The notes under the pieces: generated by a model
What the model saw: only the letters and a program-made list of their open reading frames with translations
Told to the model about the DNA's origin: nothing
Database searches by the model: none
Part shown: one piece after another, positions 1 to 10,800 of the stretch
How positions within the stretch are numbered: position 1 is the first letter of the stretch
How the letters are laid out: the number at the start of each line of letters is the position of its first letter
Assembly: GCF_032118995.1 (NCBI RefSeq)
Contig: NC_092651.1
Location: 8,038,785-8,102,784, forward strand
From: Asterias amurensis
Lineage: Eukaryota; Echinodermata; Asteroidea; Forcipulatida; Asteriidae
DNA: 64,000 bases
Direction: 5' to 3'
Program-made: the position numbers and the translations under genes

Positions 1-617
1 ATCAGTTTCAGAAATATATTTATGTAGGCCCTATAGGCCTATATTAAAATAAGTATTCAAATGTGTTAATATCTCACTTTGGAGTATTTTTACTTTATAA
101 AGTACTCGTATTACAGAGAACTTGCTATTCGGCATTCGGTTATCAGAATAGTTTGTACTTGGGCACTTTAATCGTTATCAAAGACTAAAGTATAATGTTC
201 TTGGCTATACGGGACCAGTTGGCCACTCTAGTAGTCGGCAGTATTGTCTTTTTAATAAGATGTCAGAATATCGGCCCAGCTAACGTTGAGCCACTCGTTG
301 AAAAACGACCTGCTGAAAACATTTCCCTACGTCATGTTGCCCCTATCGATGTGACCCAAAAATGAGTAGGCAGTCATATAGACTTTTATCACAGTGTGGC
401 CATCTTGATTTTACTTCATTCCAAATTGTAACCAAACGGAGGCTGGACGAAACCATAGTCTGGTGCCATGTTTTGCGCAATGAATGTTAGCATTAATTAC
501 TGTTATGGAAACAGGAAAAATGACCAAGATGGTGACAGCGTGATAAATAGTACTATGGTGTTATCTTATCTTTATGCTAGATTCATAACACAATTATGAC
601 GTTTACCTGTATACGCT

Positions 618-755
618 GACGATGACGATGACGAGTATGATTCGTCTTCTGCCAATCCTTCAGCAGCCAAACAGCAAGCTACAGCAATAGATAAGACCAA
701 GAGGCCTCGACATCCTACAAAAACAAACATGACAATAACACCCAATACTTCTTAG
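618..755 (+). other. acidic open segment shared by both duplicons (left)
   Basis: An open segment runs DDDDDEYDSSSANPSAAK, then KTKRPRHPTKTN, and stops at TAG. The same frame is open in the right copy (16,325-16,459) with a length difference of exactly one codon. No convincing acceptor lies upstream, so this is at most a degenerate terminal exon. Confidence 0.3.
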
Positions 756-1058
756 TTACTTATTGGAAGAACAACACCACTCAGTCAGGCAAACTTGTTC
801 CAGCACCAGGCTCACTGAATCAGTAACTTGTTGCAGCTTGCTTATATAGCTTTGGTGTCAGCATTGAAATAACCAATAGGGTACCTCCAATAAGTAACTA
901 CATTCCCGCATGGGGGACTATTAGCGCATCGGGTGAGTGGAACCTGATATTATGCTGACACTTGCTAAAAGTTTCAAGCTACATGACACACCACACCAAT
1001 TTCTCGGAACCTGTTTTTATGTTCTGATGACTGTAGCAGACCGTCGGTTCGATGATCT

Positions 1059-1306
1059 GGGCCCAATTTCATAGAGCTGCTATGAGCACAACAATTTGCT
1101 TAGCACGAAATTTCTTCCTTGATGAAAACAGGATTTCCAACCATATTTCCATTTGTCGCATAAATTGCTTGTTATTGGTATTCAGCTGTTGTTGTTTGCT
1201 GAACCTTAAAATCAACTGGAATTTTGGTTGGTAATCCTGTTTTATCAAGGAAGAAATTGCAGGCTAAGCAAATTTCTTTGCTAAGCAGCTCTATGAATTT
1301 GGGCCC
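1059..1306. mobile_element. fold-back MITE, GGGCCCAATTTCATAGAGCTGC family (left duplicon)
   Basis: Inverted ends GGGCCCAATTTCATAGAGCTGC and its complement; the inner arms GGATTTCCAACCA and GGTTGGTAATCC also pair. Shared with the right duplicon, so it predates the duplication. Confidence 0.88.
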
Positions 1307-2048
1307 AGTTGGGGTGGGTTGGACAGACATTGTTTTGCATGAAGAAGAGAAAACAGTGAGAGAAGCAAAGGGAACTGATGAAACAAACATTCAAACATAA
1401 CATAATGATGCACCCCGTTGTGCAAATTGTTTACATTCAGCGCTGCAAGAACCCACCTATAGCTAATGTCATTTCACATAGCTAAGCGATTTGATGGTGT
1501 CGGCAGTGTAGCCATTCAGGGGCAGCATCTTTTCAATATTATGAGAAAATATAAATGTGCACCATTTTATTTTCCATAAAATGAAAGAGATGTGAAAGCC
1601 TAAATGCCTATATGCATTAAAAATGTTGCCTTTTATAATAATCAATCTGAAACCATAAAGAGAAGTTGAACCAGCGCACTTTGTACTTCAATACCCTTTG
1701 CCCGTTCTCCATCCTTGCCCCGTGCCTCGTGCAAACCCTCCTCCCCAATGTCTGAAGCCCCTCCCCCTCCACATTGTCTGTAGGTTATAACGATAACTTG
1801 CGTGTGTTTACGGAGGGTCACTTCATTGAACTGCATTTCTAGGGAATTCAGTTTGTTGGTATCGAAGTATATTTTTTGAGTCAAATCACAACTAGAATCA
1901 ACAGCAGGTGTATCATGTTTCCAAATGATATGGACATATCATCTTGTCTTTTGATGACTGTAGATGTTTCTAATGAAGACAGGTTGACGTTATTATGGTA
2001 TCCATTCAAGTATGTCAATAACTATATTCAACTGAAACTGGGTATTAA

Positions 2049-2345
2049 CGGCACTGGACACTATTGGTAATTACTCAAAATAATGATTAGCTTGAACCTT
2101 ATTTGGTAACGAGCAATGAGCAGAGGTCGATAGTAATAAAACATTTTGAGAAACGGCTCCCCTTGAAGTAATGTAGTTTTCGAGAAAGAAGTAGTTTTCC
2201 ACGAATTTTATTTCGAGACCTCAGAATTAGATTTTGAGGTCTCGAAATCAAGAATCTGAAAGCACACAACTTTGTGTGACAAGGGTGTTTTTTCTTTTTG
2301 GTAATTACTTTCTGTGACAAATGCCAATAGTGTCCAGAGTATCCA
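2049..2345 (+). mobile_element. family-1 TTAA MITE copy (GGACACTATTGG ends)
   Basis: Starts CACTGGACACTATTGGTAAT and carries the family core: a hairpin of GAGACCTCAG and CTGAGGTCTC-like arms around 2,215-2,245. Ends at a degraded CCAATAGTGTCC. Confidence 0.85.
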
Positions 2346-2347
2346 AA

Positions 2348-2640
2348 TGCACTGGACACTATTGGTATTTGTCAAAGACTAGTATTCTCACTTGGTGTAT
2401 CTCAACATAATATGCACAAAATAAAAAAAACTGTGAAAATTTTAACTCAATTGATCGTCGAAGTTGCAAGATAACAATGGAATAAAAAACAACCTTGTCA
2501 CACGAAGTTGTGTGATTTCAGTAGCTTGATTTCGAGACCTCAAATTCTAAATCTGAGGTCTCGAAATCAAATTCAAATATTTTAGTGGAAACTTACTTCT
2601 TTCTCGGAAAACTATGTTATTTCAGAGGGGTCCGTATGTG
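2348..2640 (-). mobile_element. family-1 TTAA MITE copy, opposite orientation, truncated
   Basis: Begins CACTGGACACTATTGGTATT and follows the reverse-orientation consensus (CACTTGGTGTATCTCAACAT, TTGTCACACGAAGTTGTGTG). It loses its right end in sequence shared with the other duplicon. Confidence 0.82.
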
Positions 2641-3412
2641 AACAAGTTTGCACCTTTAAAAGTTATATGTGACCCGCTCCGTGAAAATGAGTCACATGTA
2701 TGCAATTTTAAGAATTGAGTTATGCATGGCTGGAAAGAACACATCAGCAGCAGTAATTCGGTATTTGTCTAAGCTTTGGGGTGTATCGCGTTGCTGAGTT
2801 ACTCCTGTTTGAAATTAGCCACTACACCATTTTTTGTGAAAAACGAATTCTAATAAAGTGATATTTTAGCTACCATTTCGTGCAAAAGGATACAAATTAC
2901 ATGTAGACAAAGTATGACCACAAAAACCATACTACAATTTAGCAAGGGACACTTGCTAAATTGCTCTCGTGTGAAGGGGCTTCCCATCATATAATGTGTA
3001 TGGATGGAATTTCTACAGAATCCGACTTTGTTTGTAGGACCTACTATAATACCCCAAAATAACAAACACTTCTGCCAAAGTTTTGTATATATACACCCTC
3101 AAGTTTACTGCTGAAAAGTTTGTTACTGACGGTTTCATGGTCCATGGCTGACTTTCCAGTAAAACGACGTCATGGTTTTTGTACACTATGGTTATTGTAT
3201 GTTAAATATGAACTTCTGACTTCCGATGATCCCTTCATTACATTAAACAACCGCACGCAGTGTTCTAAACCATGACGTCATTGTCTGGAATGTCACCCGT
3301 GTGGATCGTTATTTGTTCTTCAAATTGTTTGGTTTAAAAGATTGCTTATAAACAAATGACCAGCAATATCAAACAAGCAACTTGACAACCTTGGAGGGTG
3401 TATAGGCTCAAG

Positions 3413-3443
<31 letters not shown>

Positions 3444-3770
3444 AAAACAAAACAAAAAAAACCACACCGGTACATTGCAATGCTGTATTGACAATGGTCT
3501 CAGTGTATCCATTTTTAAATGTCTGCCAAGTTCATTACCAAGTTCTCTGAATCTGTCGTATCAGAAACAACGCTAAGCAGTTTAGACAGTTGCAAGTGTA
3601 ATATGCGTCTTCACATCTGGAAACATTATACACTTATATATAATTATCTTTTGATGACTTTAGACGTATCAGATTCAACTACCTCCTGTTGTGTTCAAAA
3701 CCATGACCGATCATTTTTCTTGAAAGTCACCCGTGTGTATCGTTCATTATTCATACAGTCAGGGGAGAGG

Positions 3771-5533
3771 TTTCAATTCAATTCAATTCAATTCAATTTA
3801 TTTATTTCATCACAAATTACAAGTAAAAAGTGAAAATTGTTTTCCCTGTGTGCACTAAAAAGATTCAAGTTAGATACTTATAGAAAGACAAACAAACATT
3901 ACATTTTAAAAATACAGAAATTAATTACAAAAATTTAGTTAAGCAATAAATAGGCTATTTCAAATTTTAAAAAGAGAGAAACGTTATCAAAAACTCACCA
4001 TCACTGATTAAAATGGAAAGCAACAACTAAAGTTACCTTATAAAAAATGAGTTAAAAAGATGAATAGCACTGGGTAAAAAAGATAGTCTGAACCGGTTTG
4101 TGCGAGTAGAGAGAGAACGGTACCTTCCTGATGGGAGAATGTGAATGAATGAGTGAAGTGGGTGAGTTTGCCTGGGTTATAACTTTCAGTTTATTTAAAT
4201 ACTGTTTGTCTAGGATTTCTCTCATGGGTTTTACTTCGAAACCTATTATCTTGCTGGCAACCTTGGTGATACGATCAATTTTCTTCTGATTTTTCACAGT
4301 TAGATAATTATACCAAACAATACAGCTAAAAGTAATGACTGACTGAATAATACTCTGGTAAAACAGGTGTAAAATTGAATCACGGACATTGAAAGATCGT
4401 AATTTCCTTAGAAAATAAAGCCTCTGATTTGCCTTGGCACACATTTTTTGAGTATTTTTGTTCCAATCCAGTTTGTTATCTATAATTGTTCCAAGATATT
4501 TATATTCACTGACGATTTCTACTTCGTCATTCTTTATACAAACCGTATGAATACCTTGACGGATCTTACGAAAATCAAAAACAAGTTCTTTGGTTTGGGT
4601 TATATTCAAAGTGAGAAAGTTGTCATCACACCACTGGACAAAGCGCTCTATTTCAAGCCTATAATTAGTCTCATTGTTTTTGAGGATCAGACCAGTCAAG
4701 GAAGTGTCATCGGCGTACTTTACAAGAGAGCAAGATTCACTGTTACTATTAAAGTCACTGGTGTATAAAGTAAAGAGGACTGGTGATAGTACACAACCCT
4801 GTGGCGCTCCAGTATTTGTGAAGATCAAGTCAGAGAAAGAAGTTCTGATCTTTACACGTTGGGGTCTAGCTCTTATGAAGTCACTGATCCACAGGCACAA
4901 GTGTGGATTGACGTGCATGTTCTGTAGCTTCTGAACCAACTTATGCGGTTGTAGTGTATTGAAGGCAGATGAGAAATAAAAAAATAGTGTTCTAACGTAA
5001 GTTTTAGGTTGATCAAGATGACACTGGATATTTTGTAATAGTGTTGTTACAGCGTCATCCACCCCTCGCTTTGTACAATATGCAAACTGGCAAGGATCGG
5101 CAAAGATCTTGGTATGTGTCAGGAGAAGTTCTTTCACAATGCTCTCAAAACATTTCATTACAATGGCGGTAAGAGCTACTGGCCGATACTCATTCCAGGC
5201 TGAAGGTTTGGCTATTTTTGGAATGGGGACAACATTTGACGATTTCCATAGTTTGGGAACGTGGTGAGCATCAAGTGATCATTGAAACATTTCTCGAAAA
5301 ACAGGTGACAGTTCTTTGTAGCACATTTTTAGAGTCTTTCCCGAGATCCCATCCGGGCCCTTTGCTTTGTTGGCTTTAAATTTCTTTAATGCGTTCTCAA
5401 CGGTTTGCAAGCTGAGTTGGATTGCGTTTTCTGTGCTTGCATTGGATTCCAAAGTTCTGCAGATGTCAGTATTTAAATCGCTAAATTCAGCAACATCAAA
5501 GCGACCGAAGAAAACATTCAGCTGACCCCCCAT
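3771..5533 (-). mobile_element. 5'-truncated, dead non-LTR retrotransposon (CR1/Rex1-like group)
   Basis: A minus-strand reverse transcriptase region followed by a short 3' UTR ends in about five TTGAA units (3,771-3,800), the microsatellite tail usual for CR1-group LINEs. It lies inside the left duplicon. The corresponding point in the right duplicon (about 20,575-20,600) has no insertion, so this copy landed after the duplication. The clade assignment is from sequence feel only. Confidence 0.85.
4052..5533 (-). pseudogene. LINE reverse transcriptase ORF remnant, multiply disabled
   Basis: RT landmarks in order: KAKGPDGISG, NEYRPVALT, motif A region FSSAFNT, motif B GAPQGCVLSP, motif C YADDTSL, then KYLGTIID. 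Three lesions are visible. An in-frame TGA at 5,281-5,279 separates the first landmark from the rest. The motif A aspartate codon is TAT (Tyr) at 4,978-4,976, removing a catalytic metal ligand. A frameshift near 4,150-4,190 puts the conserved C-terminal LPSGRYR and TNRF block in another frame. There is no endonuclease domain, so the copy is truncated at its 5' end. It cannot be active. Confidence 0.88.
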
Positions 5534-5745
5534 AGTTCACTGTTATCCATCCCATATAAAATAGAGTCCTTTTTGAGAAATTCAGTAATATTTACAAGTC
5601 TCTATTCTCAGATAAACTTGTCTCAAATGCCACTATAGACCTCTATGATGGTCTAGCCATCTTGAATTTTCCCCATTGATATCAATCTTACCAAACCGAG
5701 GCTGGAAGATCCCCGGGCGAGCTTTACAACATGGTGACGTCGTTT

Positions 5746-6045
5746 TTAAAGGAACACGTTGCCTTGGATCGGTCGAGTTGGTCTTTGAAAAGCGTTCTGT
5801 AACCGTTTGTTTTAAAATCGGTATGGTTAGAAAGATGTTGTGAAAGTAGAATACAGAGAATTGTTTTGACTCCAATAAATGGCCGACCGTGTTATTCGAC
5901 GAGGTAAAACAAAAACCGTACAATGTTTAGTGATACTTGTGTGGATCACTTTTAAAACATCTTTCTAACCATATGCATTTCATAACAAACGCCTCAAACG
6001 CTTTTTGAAGACCAACTCGTCCGATCCAAGGCAGTGTTCCTTTAA
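5746..6045 (+). mobile_element. family-H TTAA MITE, complete
   Basis: TTAA at 5,746 and 6,042. The left end is AGGAACACGTTGCCTTGGAT and the right end ATCCAAGGCAGTGTTCCT. The two halves are long inverted repeats meeting near 5,885 (GGCCGACCGTG). Confidence 0.88.
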
Positions 6046-6303
6046 GCGAAAAAAAGGAGCAAGTCTCAAAGTATTACGAATCGGTCATGTCAATAACAAT
6101 TAATGAGCAAATACTAAAACCGCCCAGTCTCTTTGATATGAAGGGACTGTGTCAATGACTGATATGTGAGAGTCTTAAATGGCATAAGTGAATAACAAGT
6201 GTGCAGGGGGAAATCTGTCCGCCGGGGATTTCGCCCCCAGCCCCCATGTGGGAACATGGGCTGGAGGAGGAGGGTTCAAAAGAGGGCGCTAACAGAGCGC
6301 TAA

Positions 6304-6559
6304 CAATGGAATAAAAAACACCCCTGGCACACAAACTTGTGTGCTTTCAGATGCTTGATTTCGGGACCTCGAAATCTAAATTTGGGGTCTCGAAATCAAA
6401 TTCGTGGAAAATTCCTTCTAATCGAAAACTATGTTCCTTCAGAGGGAGCAGTTTTTCACAATGTTGTTTACCATCAACAGCTCTCCATTGCATGTTACCA
6501 AGTAGGTTTTTATGCTAACAGTTAGTTTAAGTGATACCAATAGTGTCCAGTGCCCTTGA
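6304..6559 (-). mobile_element. family-1 TTAA MITE, left-truncated
   Basis: Retains the central hairpin (GGGACCTCGAAATC and GGGGTCTCGAAATC) and the right end ACCAATAGTGTCCAGTGCCC followed by TTGA. Confidence 0.82.
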
Positions 6560-6921
6560 ACATGATGGGCCTGTGGTAGGTTCTTGTGGGGTATGGTGGG
6601 GTGGGCGGGGCGGTCATCTACTTGAAACAATACAACAACACGACAACATTTTCAATTTAAAGGATACAATTCATGCAGTACTTGTTTTAATAGCAACAGC
6701 ACATAATAACAGCACATCACATAATACGATCATTATATAGGCCGAAAGTCAGCACAATGGATTGCCATACAAAGTTGTGACTACAACAAATTACATTGTA
6801 CAATTACCGAGATAGATGATACTCTCATGGGGTGTTTTGAATTTGACTCAAATTTGATCAAATTGTCTGGATCTGGGCCAATTTGACCCAGATGTTTTTA
6901 GAGTGTAGTGATGTGTGATAC

Positions 6922-7292
6922 TTAAAGGATTCGGGTACTTTTTGTAACACAAAACAGAATGTCCACAGATTTACATTAAACTTCCACCATTTGAAGATAA
7001 TGACAGTAGAAAGCGTACCTTGAAATATTACTTGTTGAGGTGCTGTAGTTTTGGGGAAATTAATAAAACAATGTCACGAAAACGTTTATTTCATGCTAAA
7101 ATAGTTTTCGTCTCATGATCACTGAGACGAAAATTATGTTCATGACCCTGTTTTACTCACTTTTAAAAACTACAGCCCCTCAGCAAGCAATATTTTCAGG
7201 GAAGCTTTCTACTATCATTATTTTCAAACCGTGTGAGTTCAAATCTGTGACATTGGTTTTTTTTTTCCTACAAAAGTTACTGGACCCTTTAA
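6922..7292 (+). mobile_element. family-C TTAA MITE, complete
   Basis: TTAA at 6,922, left AGGATTCGGGTACTTTTTGT, right ACAAAAGTTACTGGACCCT then TTAA at 7,289. The interior includes the palindrome TTTTCGTCTCATGATCACTG followed by AGACGAAAA. Confidence 0.85.
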
Positions 7293-7815
7293 TCCAGGAT
7301 CACTCACATTAACTATAAATGTTATATAAACTCCATTGAATGTTCAGGTCATCGGTTTATTTGATTATCTTTCAGCAATTAGCAAAGCACACTAGAAATA
7401 CAATATTTTGATGTTAACGTCCTCTGCACAGCACTATAGAAAATTCAACATCTGAAACTGCTAATCATCATATACTTTGTTTGCCTGCTGGTCATAATAA
7501 ACCTGAGTTTCCTAAATGGAAATTAGAGCTGCAAATTGTTTGTCACTTTTTCAAGTTTTTGCATGATAATAACGCTTAAAACTTTGAGGCATTCATAGAC
7601 CTTTCTAATGCAACGTCACAGCTCGAGTTTTTGCAATCAATACAAAGCCATCAATGCAAAACAAATCCAGTTTGTTTACAAAGTAATAACAACATGTTGG
7701 AAACAAAACAAAACAACCAGTTATGGAATGTATTTTAATTGACTTGGAAGCTTACAGAAAATGTTGGATTTGGTTTAATGGTATGCAGTCGTCCTTGCCA
7801 ACCAGCGCGTTTTGT

Positions 7816-7883
7816 TTATGGAAAGTTGAACTCCACCTGCAGTTGAACTGTTTCTGTTTCCAAGTTGGAGATCAGTGGTGATG
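7816..7883 (-). CDS. terminal exon of VWC gene, 21 codons
   Basis: The acceptor is TTTCTCTTTACACAG with an excellent pyrimidine tract. The split codon completes in phase and the short tail (PLISNLETETVQLQVEFN) ends at TAA 7,818-7,816. Chosen on frame and splice signal alone. Confidence 0.5.
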
Positions 7884-10800
7884 CTGTGTAAAGAGAAAAG
7901 AAATACAACATTCTGCTTTTTAACAATTGAATAAATAACCATTGGTTCCAGTTATAAGGGCCCTTGGCTACTATTAAACACCATGGTGATCGATTCTTTG
8001 AACAGTGTTAAATGCAATGGAAATGGAAGGGGGTACATTAGCAATGGGAGACCTTGGAACGCTACGTGGCAGCAGACTTACACGGTAAATTTTCACTGTT
8101 GTAGTTCTGAGCATGCGCACGTTAAAGGAAACAACGGATTTACATGGTAAGTCTGCTGCCACCTAGCGTCCTAAAATGGTTTTAAAAGTACACGACGTGC
8201 TTCCCCAGAGAGTTTTATCCTTGCGAATAAAGACAGGTACCTGCTACCATGCTGCTAGGTCCAGTGTTTTCATTGGATAATATGACCATTCGATAAATGC
8301 AGTGACCAAAAGCTACCGCACCTTGGTTGGTTTTGATTGGGTCTGAGGTTACCTCGGACGACCAATCGAAACACAGAAATGGAAAGGTTACTTTCGGTCG
8401 TCTGCATGTGTGTCCACGTATGTGTATTGTACACAGTACATGCATGTGCATGTACTTGCAATATTGTAAAGTTTGTGCAGAATTTGATCAAAGATATTTG
8501 GGTGCGTTCGTTTAGCTTCCCCGGGTCGACCCCGGTGTGTGGCGTTTTCTTTTTCCAGGACGAACGTGTGCAGATAATTACCCACGTTTGTCCTGGAAAA
8601 AACCCGCCACACATGGGGGTCGACCTAGGGAAGCTAAACGAACGCACCCTTTATGTGAAATGAATTTAGGTCAAAGGTGAATGTACAGACGCACGCCGGC
8701 TGGAGGCCGGCCGGTCTCTGGCGTTATTCACGAGCCTCGAAGTGTGACGTCAGATGTTCAGGCTACAGAGAGGTTTCTTTTGTGAGTCCTTTAGTAGGAG
8801 GGGTGATGGGTTCAGACTTTTACTTTCGTAAGGTCTTTAGATTGCAAGACTATATTGGACAAGTTTTTTTTCCATTATAAGGGCCTTTATGAATTGGTCA
8901 TCTCCTCCCTAGATAGTTATTTTCTGATTATGCTCAGTTTATAAAAAAGAATGAAAACTAACCTTAGCAGTGGTGATGTCCAAGCTAACCTCGGCAGTTT
9001 GTATTTTCAACACAGCTTGTCAAGAGTTCCCCGTACAGCGGAGAGATGAAGACCAGGGAATAATATACGTTCCGTTCCTTTTTGGGGTTGATGAACTGGG
9101 CACAGATGAATTTAGCATCTTGACAGGTATGGCCGGTCAAGTCAAAGCCATAGCTGACGTCGTTGAAGACGACTTTACCCTCCATTTCCGAAGAAGGCCA
9201 TTCTCTTTCAGGCAAAGCTTTCTGCATGACGGTGCCAGACAGCTCGTTCTGCCCGTTTTCACTGCTAGACATCCACACCCTCACTGTCCACACCCCTCGA
9301 TCGTGTTTATACCATGGAATTGCCTCCGAATACTTCACTTTCAGCTGCAGAGCAATCTCATTTGCTTTGCCTTGTTTTATGGAAGCTTGTGGCACCTCTG
9401 GATTAATCTCATTCACACTAACATCTGTATGGTATTAGGAATGTAAATTATGTTTTAGTTCCTCTTCTCAACGCTCTTAAAAACACACGGGTCAGATTAC
9501 TGATCCACTTCTGGGTCTGGTTAACCAAGAAACTGGTTTAAATAAAGACTACAGGATTATGCATCATTTTGACCCACTTTTAATGGCTTTTTATATAAAA
9601 TAAAAAACTCGGGTCAGAAGAGATTATTTTGAGGTCAGACTGACAGGAAAATGGTAAAAAAGAAGAGATTCTGACTAATATTCTGCGTAATTTTGATTCA
9701 CTTGTTGGGACCCGGTTAGGGTTAATTGATCTGGCAGCTGCCTCGATGCATTTGTTGCTTTTTTTAAACGTTCCGTTTTGGGGCGGAAATTTTTCTTTTT
9801 GTTAAAAAGAAATTAAAAGAATCCGGGGCATCCGTCCTCCCCCACCCCGCCCCAAGGTTACAAAAACGACAACGATCACGACGCAAAGAGAATACATTCT
9901 ATTGGTTGAATGAGCGTGGGCGTAGTCTGCGTGGAGTAATTCAACCAATAGAATGCGTTCTCTGTCTGGTGTGTTCGTTATCGTTTTCGTTATCACTGCA
10001 GTGTAGCGTTCCAAAGCATTCAATTGTAAGCACGGCCATTCTTTGTATAGTAAAGAATGTCATTAGATAAAGCGCCTTTTTAAGGAACATTACAGAATTG
10101 GTTTTGCTAACAAAACTTTGAGATCGATCGGCCATCTGGGTCACGAGAAAATAGTGAAAACCGATTACACACTTTGCATGACATTGGTAAAAAAAATGAA
10201 TAAAACGTTCACTGAGCGATAAACTTCAAACGCAAGGTTCAACTATTTATTTCTCATCGAATTATTATGACATTTCAGGCAGAAATATCTCAACGGATGT
10301 TTTCAACTATCATCATCATTAGTAGACCGTGTAAGTTTGATGTTAATCTGCTTAAATGTTAGGTATGACTTACTGTAGCCGCAAATCTTGCAGCATTCCC
10401 CTTCAATTCTGATTCTTTGTCTGCAAACAAGTGGTGGACATGTAAGATACTGACAACTCAAAGTGGAATTATCACAGTCGCAGTACGAACAGTCATTCAG
10501 CGCCACCTTTCGCTCACCATGACGTATAATTTGGTCATCGTACATACAGGAAAGCTCACGTGGGACCACATCTACAAAAGAAAGGTTAAACGAAAAACTC
10601 AATTCAACAAAGCTTTGTACTACTATGAGGTTGTTTTTGAGGTGTCAACAGTTTGTTTATAAAAATACACTCTGAAAAGTAAGACATACATGGTAATTCA
10701 TCATTGGACATCCCCATCGGTTTGTACAGCGAATGTCAACTTTGCTGTTTCGACATTGGGCATCCCCATCGGTTTGTACAGCGAATGTCAACTTTGCTGT

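Larger units (their letters stand above)
1..5730 (+). repeat. segmental duplication, left copy (start lies outside window)
   Basis: Long stretches match 15,740-20,870 in the same orientation: 1-1,510 with 15,740-17,104 plus 18,962-19,070; 1,876-2,010 with 19,105-19,290; 2,860-3,770 with about 19,690-20,570; 5,530-5,720 with about 20,595-20,800. The left copy uniquely holds a LINE (3,771-5,533) and two extra MITE copies (2,049-2,640). Confidence 0.92.

Noticed and set aside
8985..9446. Plus-strand 158-codon frame overlapping the third VWC-gene exon
   Set aside because: The minus-strand exon has matching phase-1 splice sites and extracellular-type composition; the plus-strand frame has neither.
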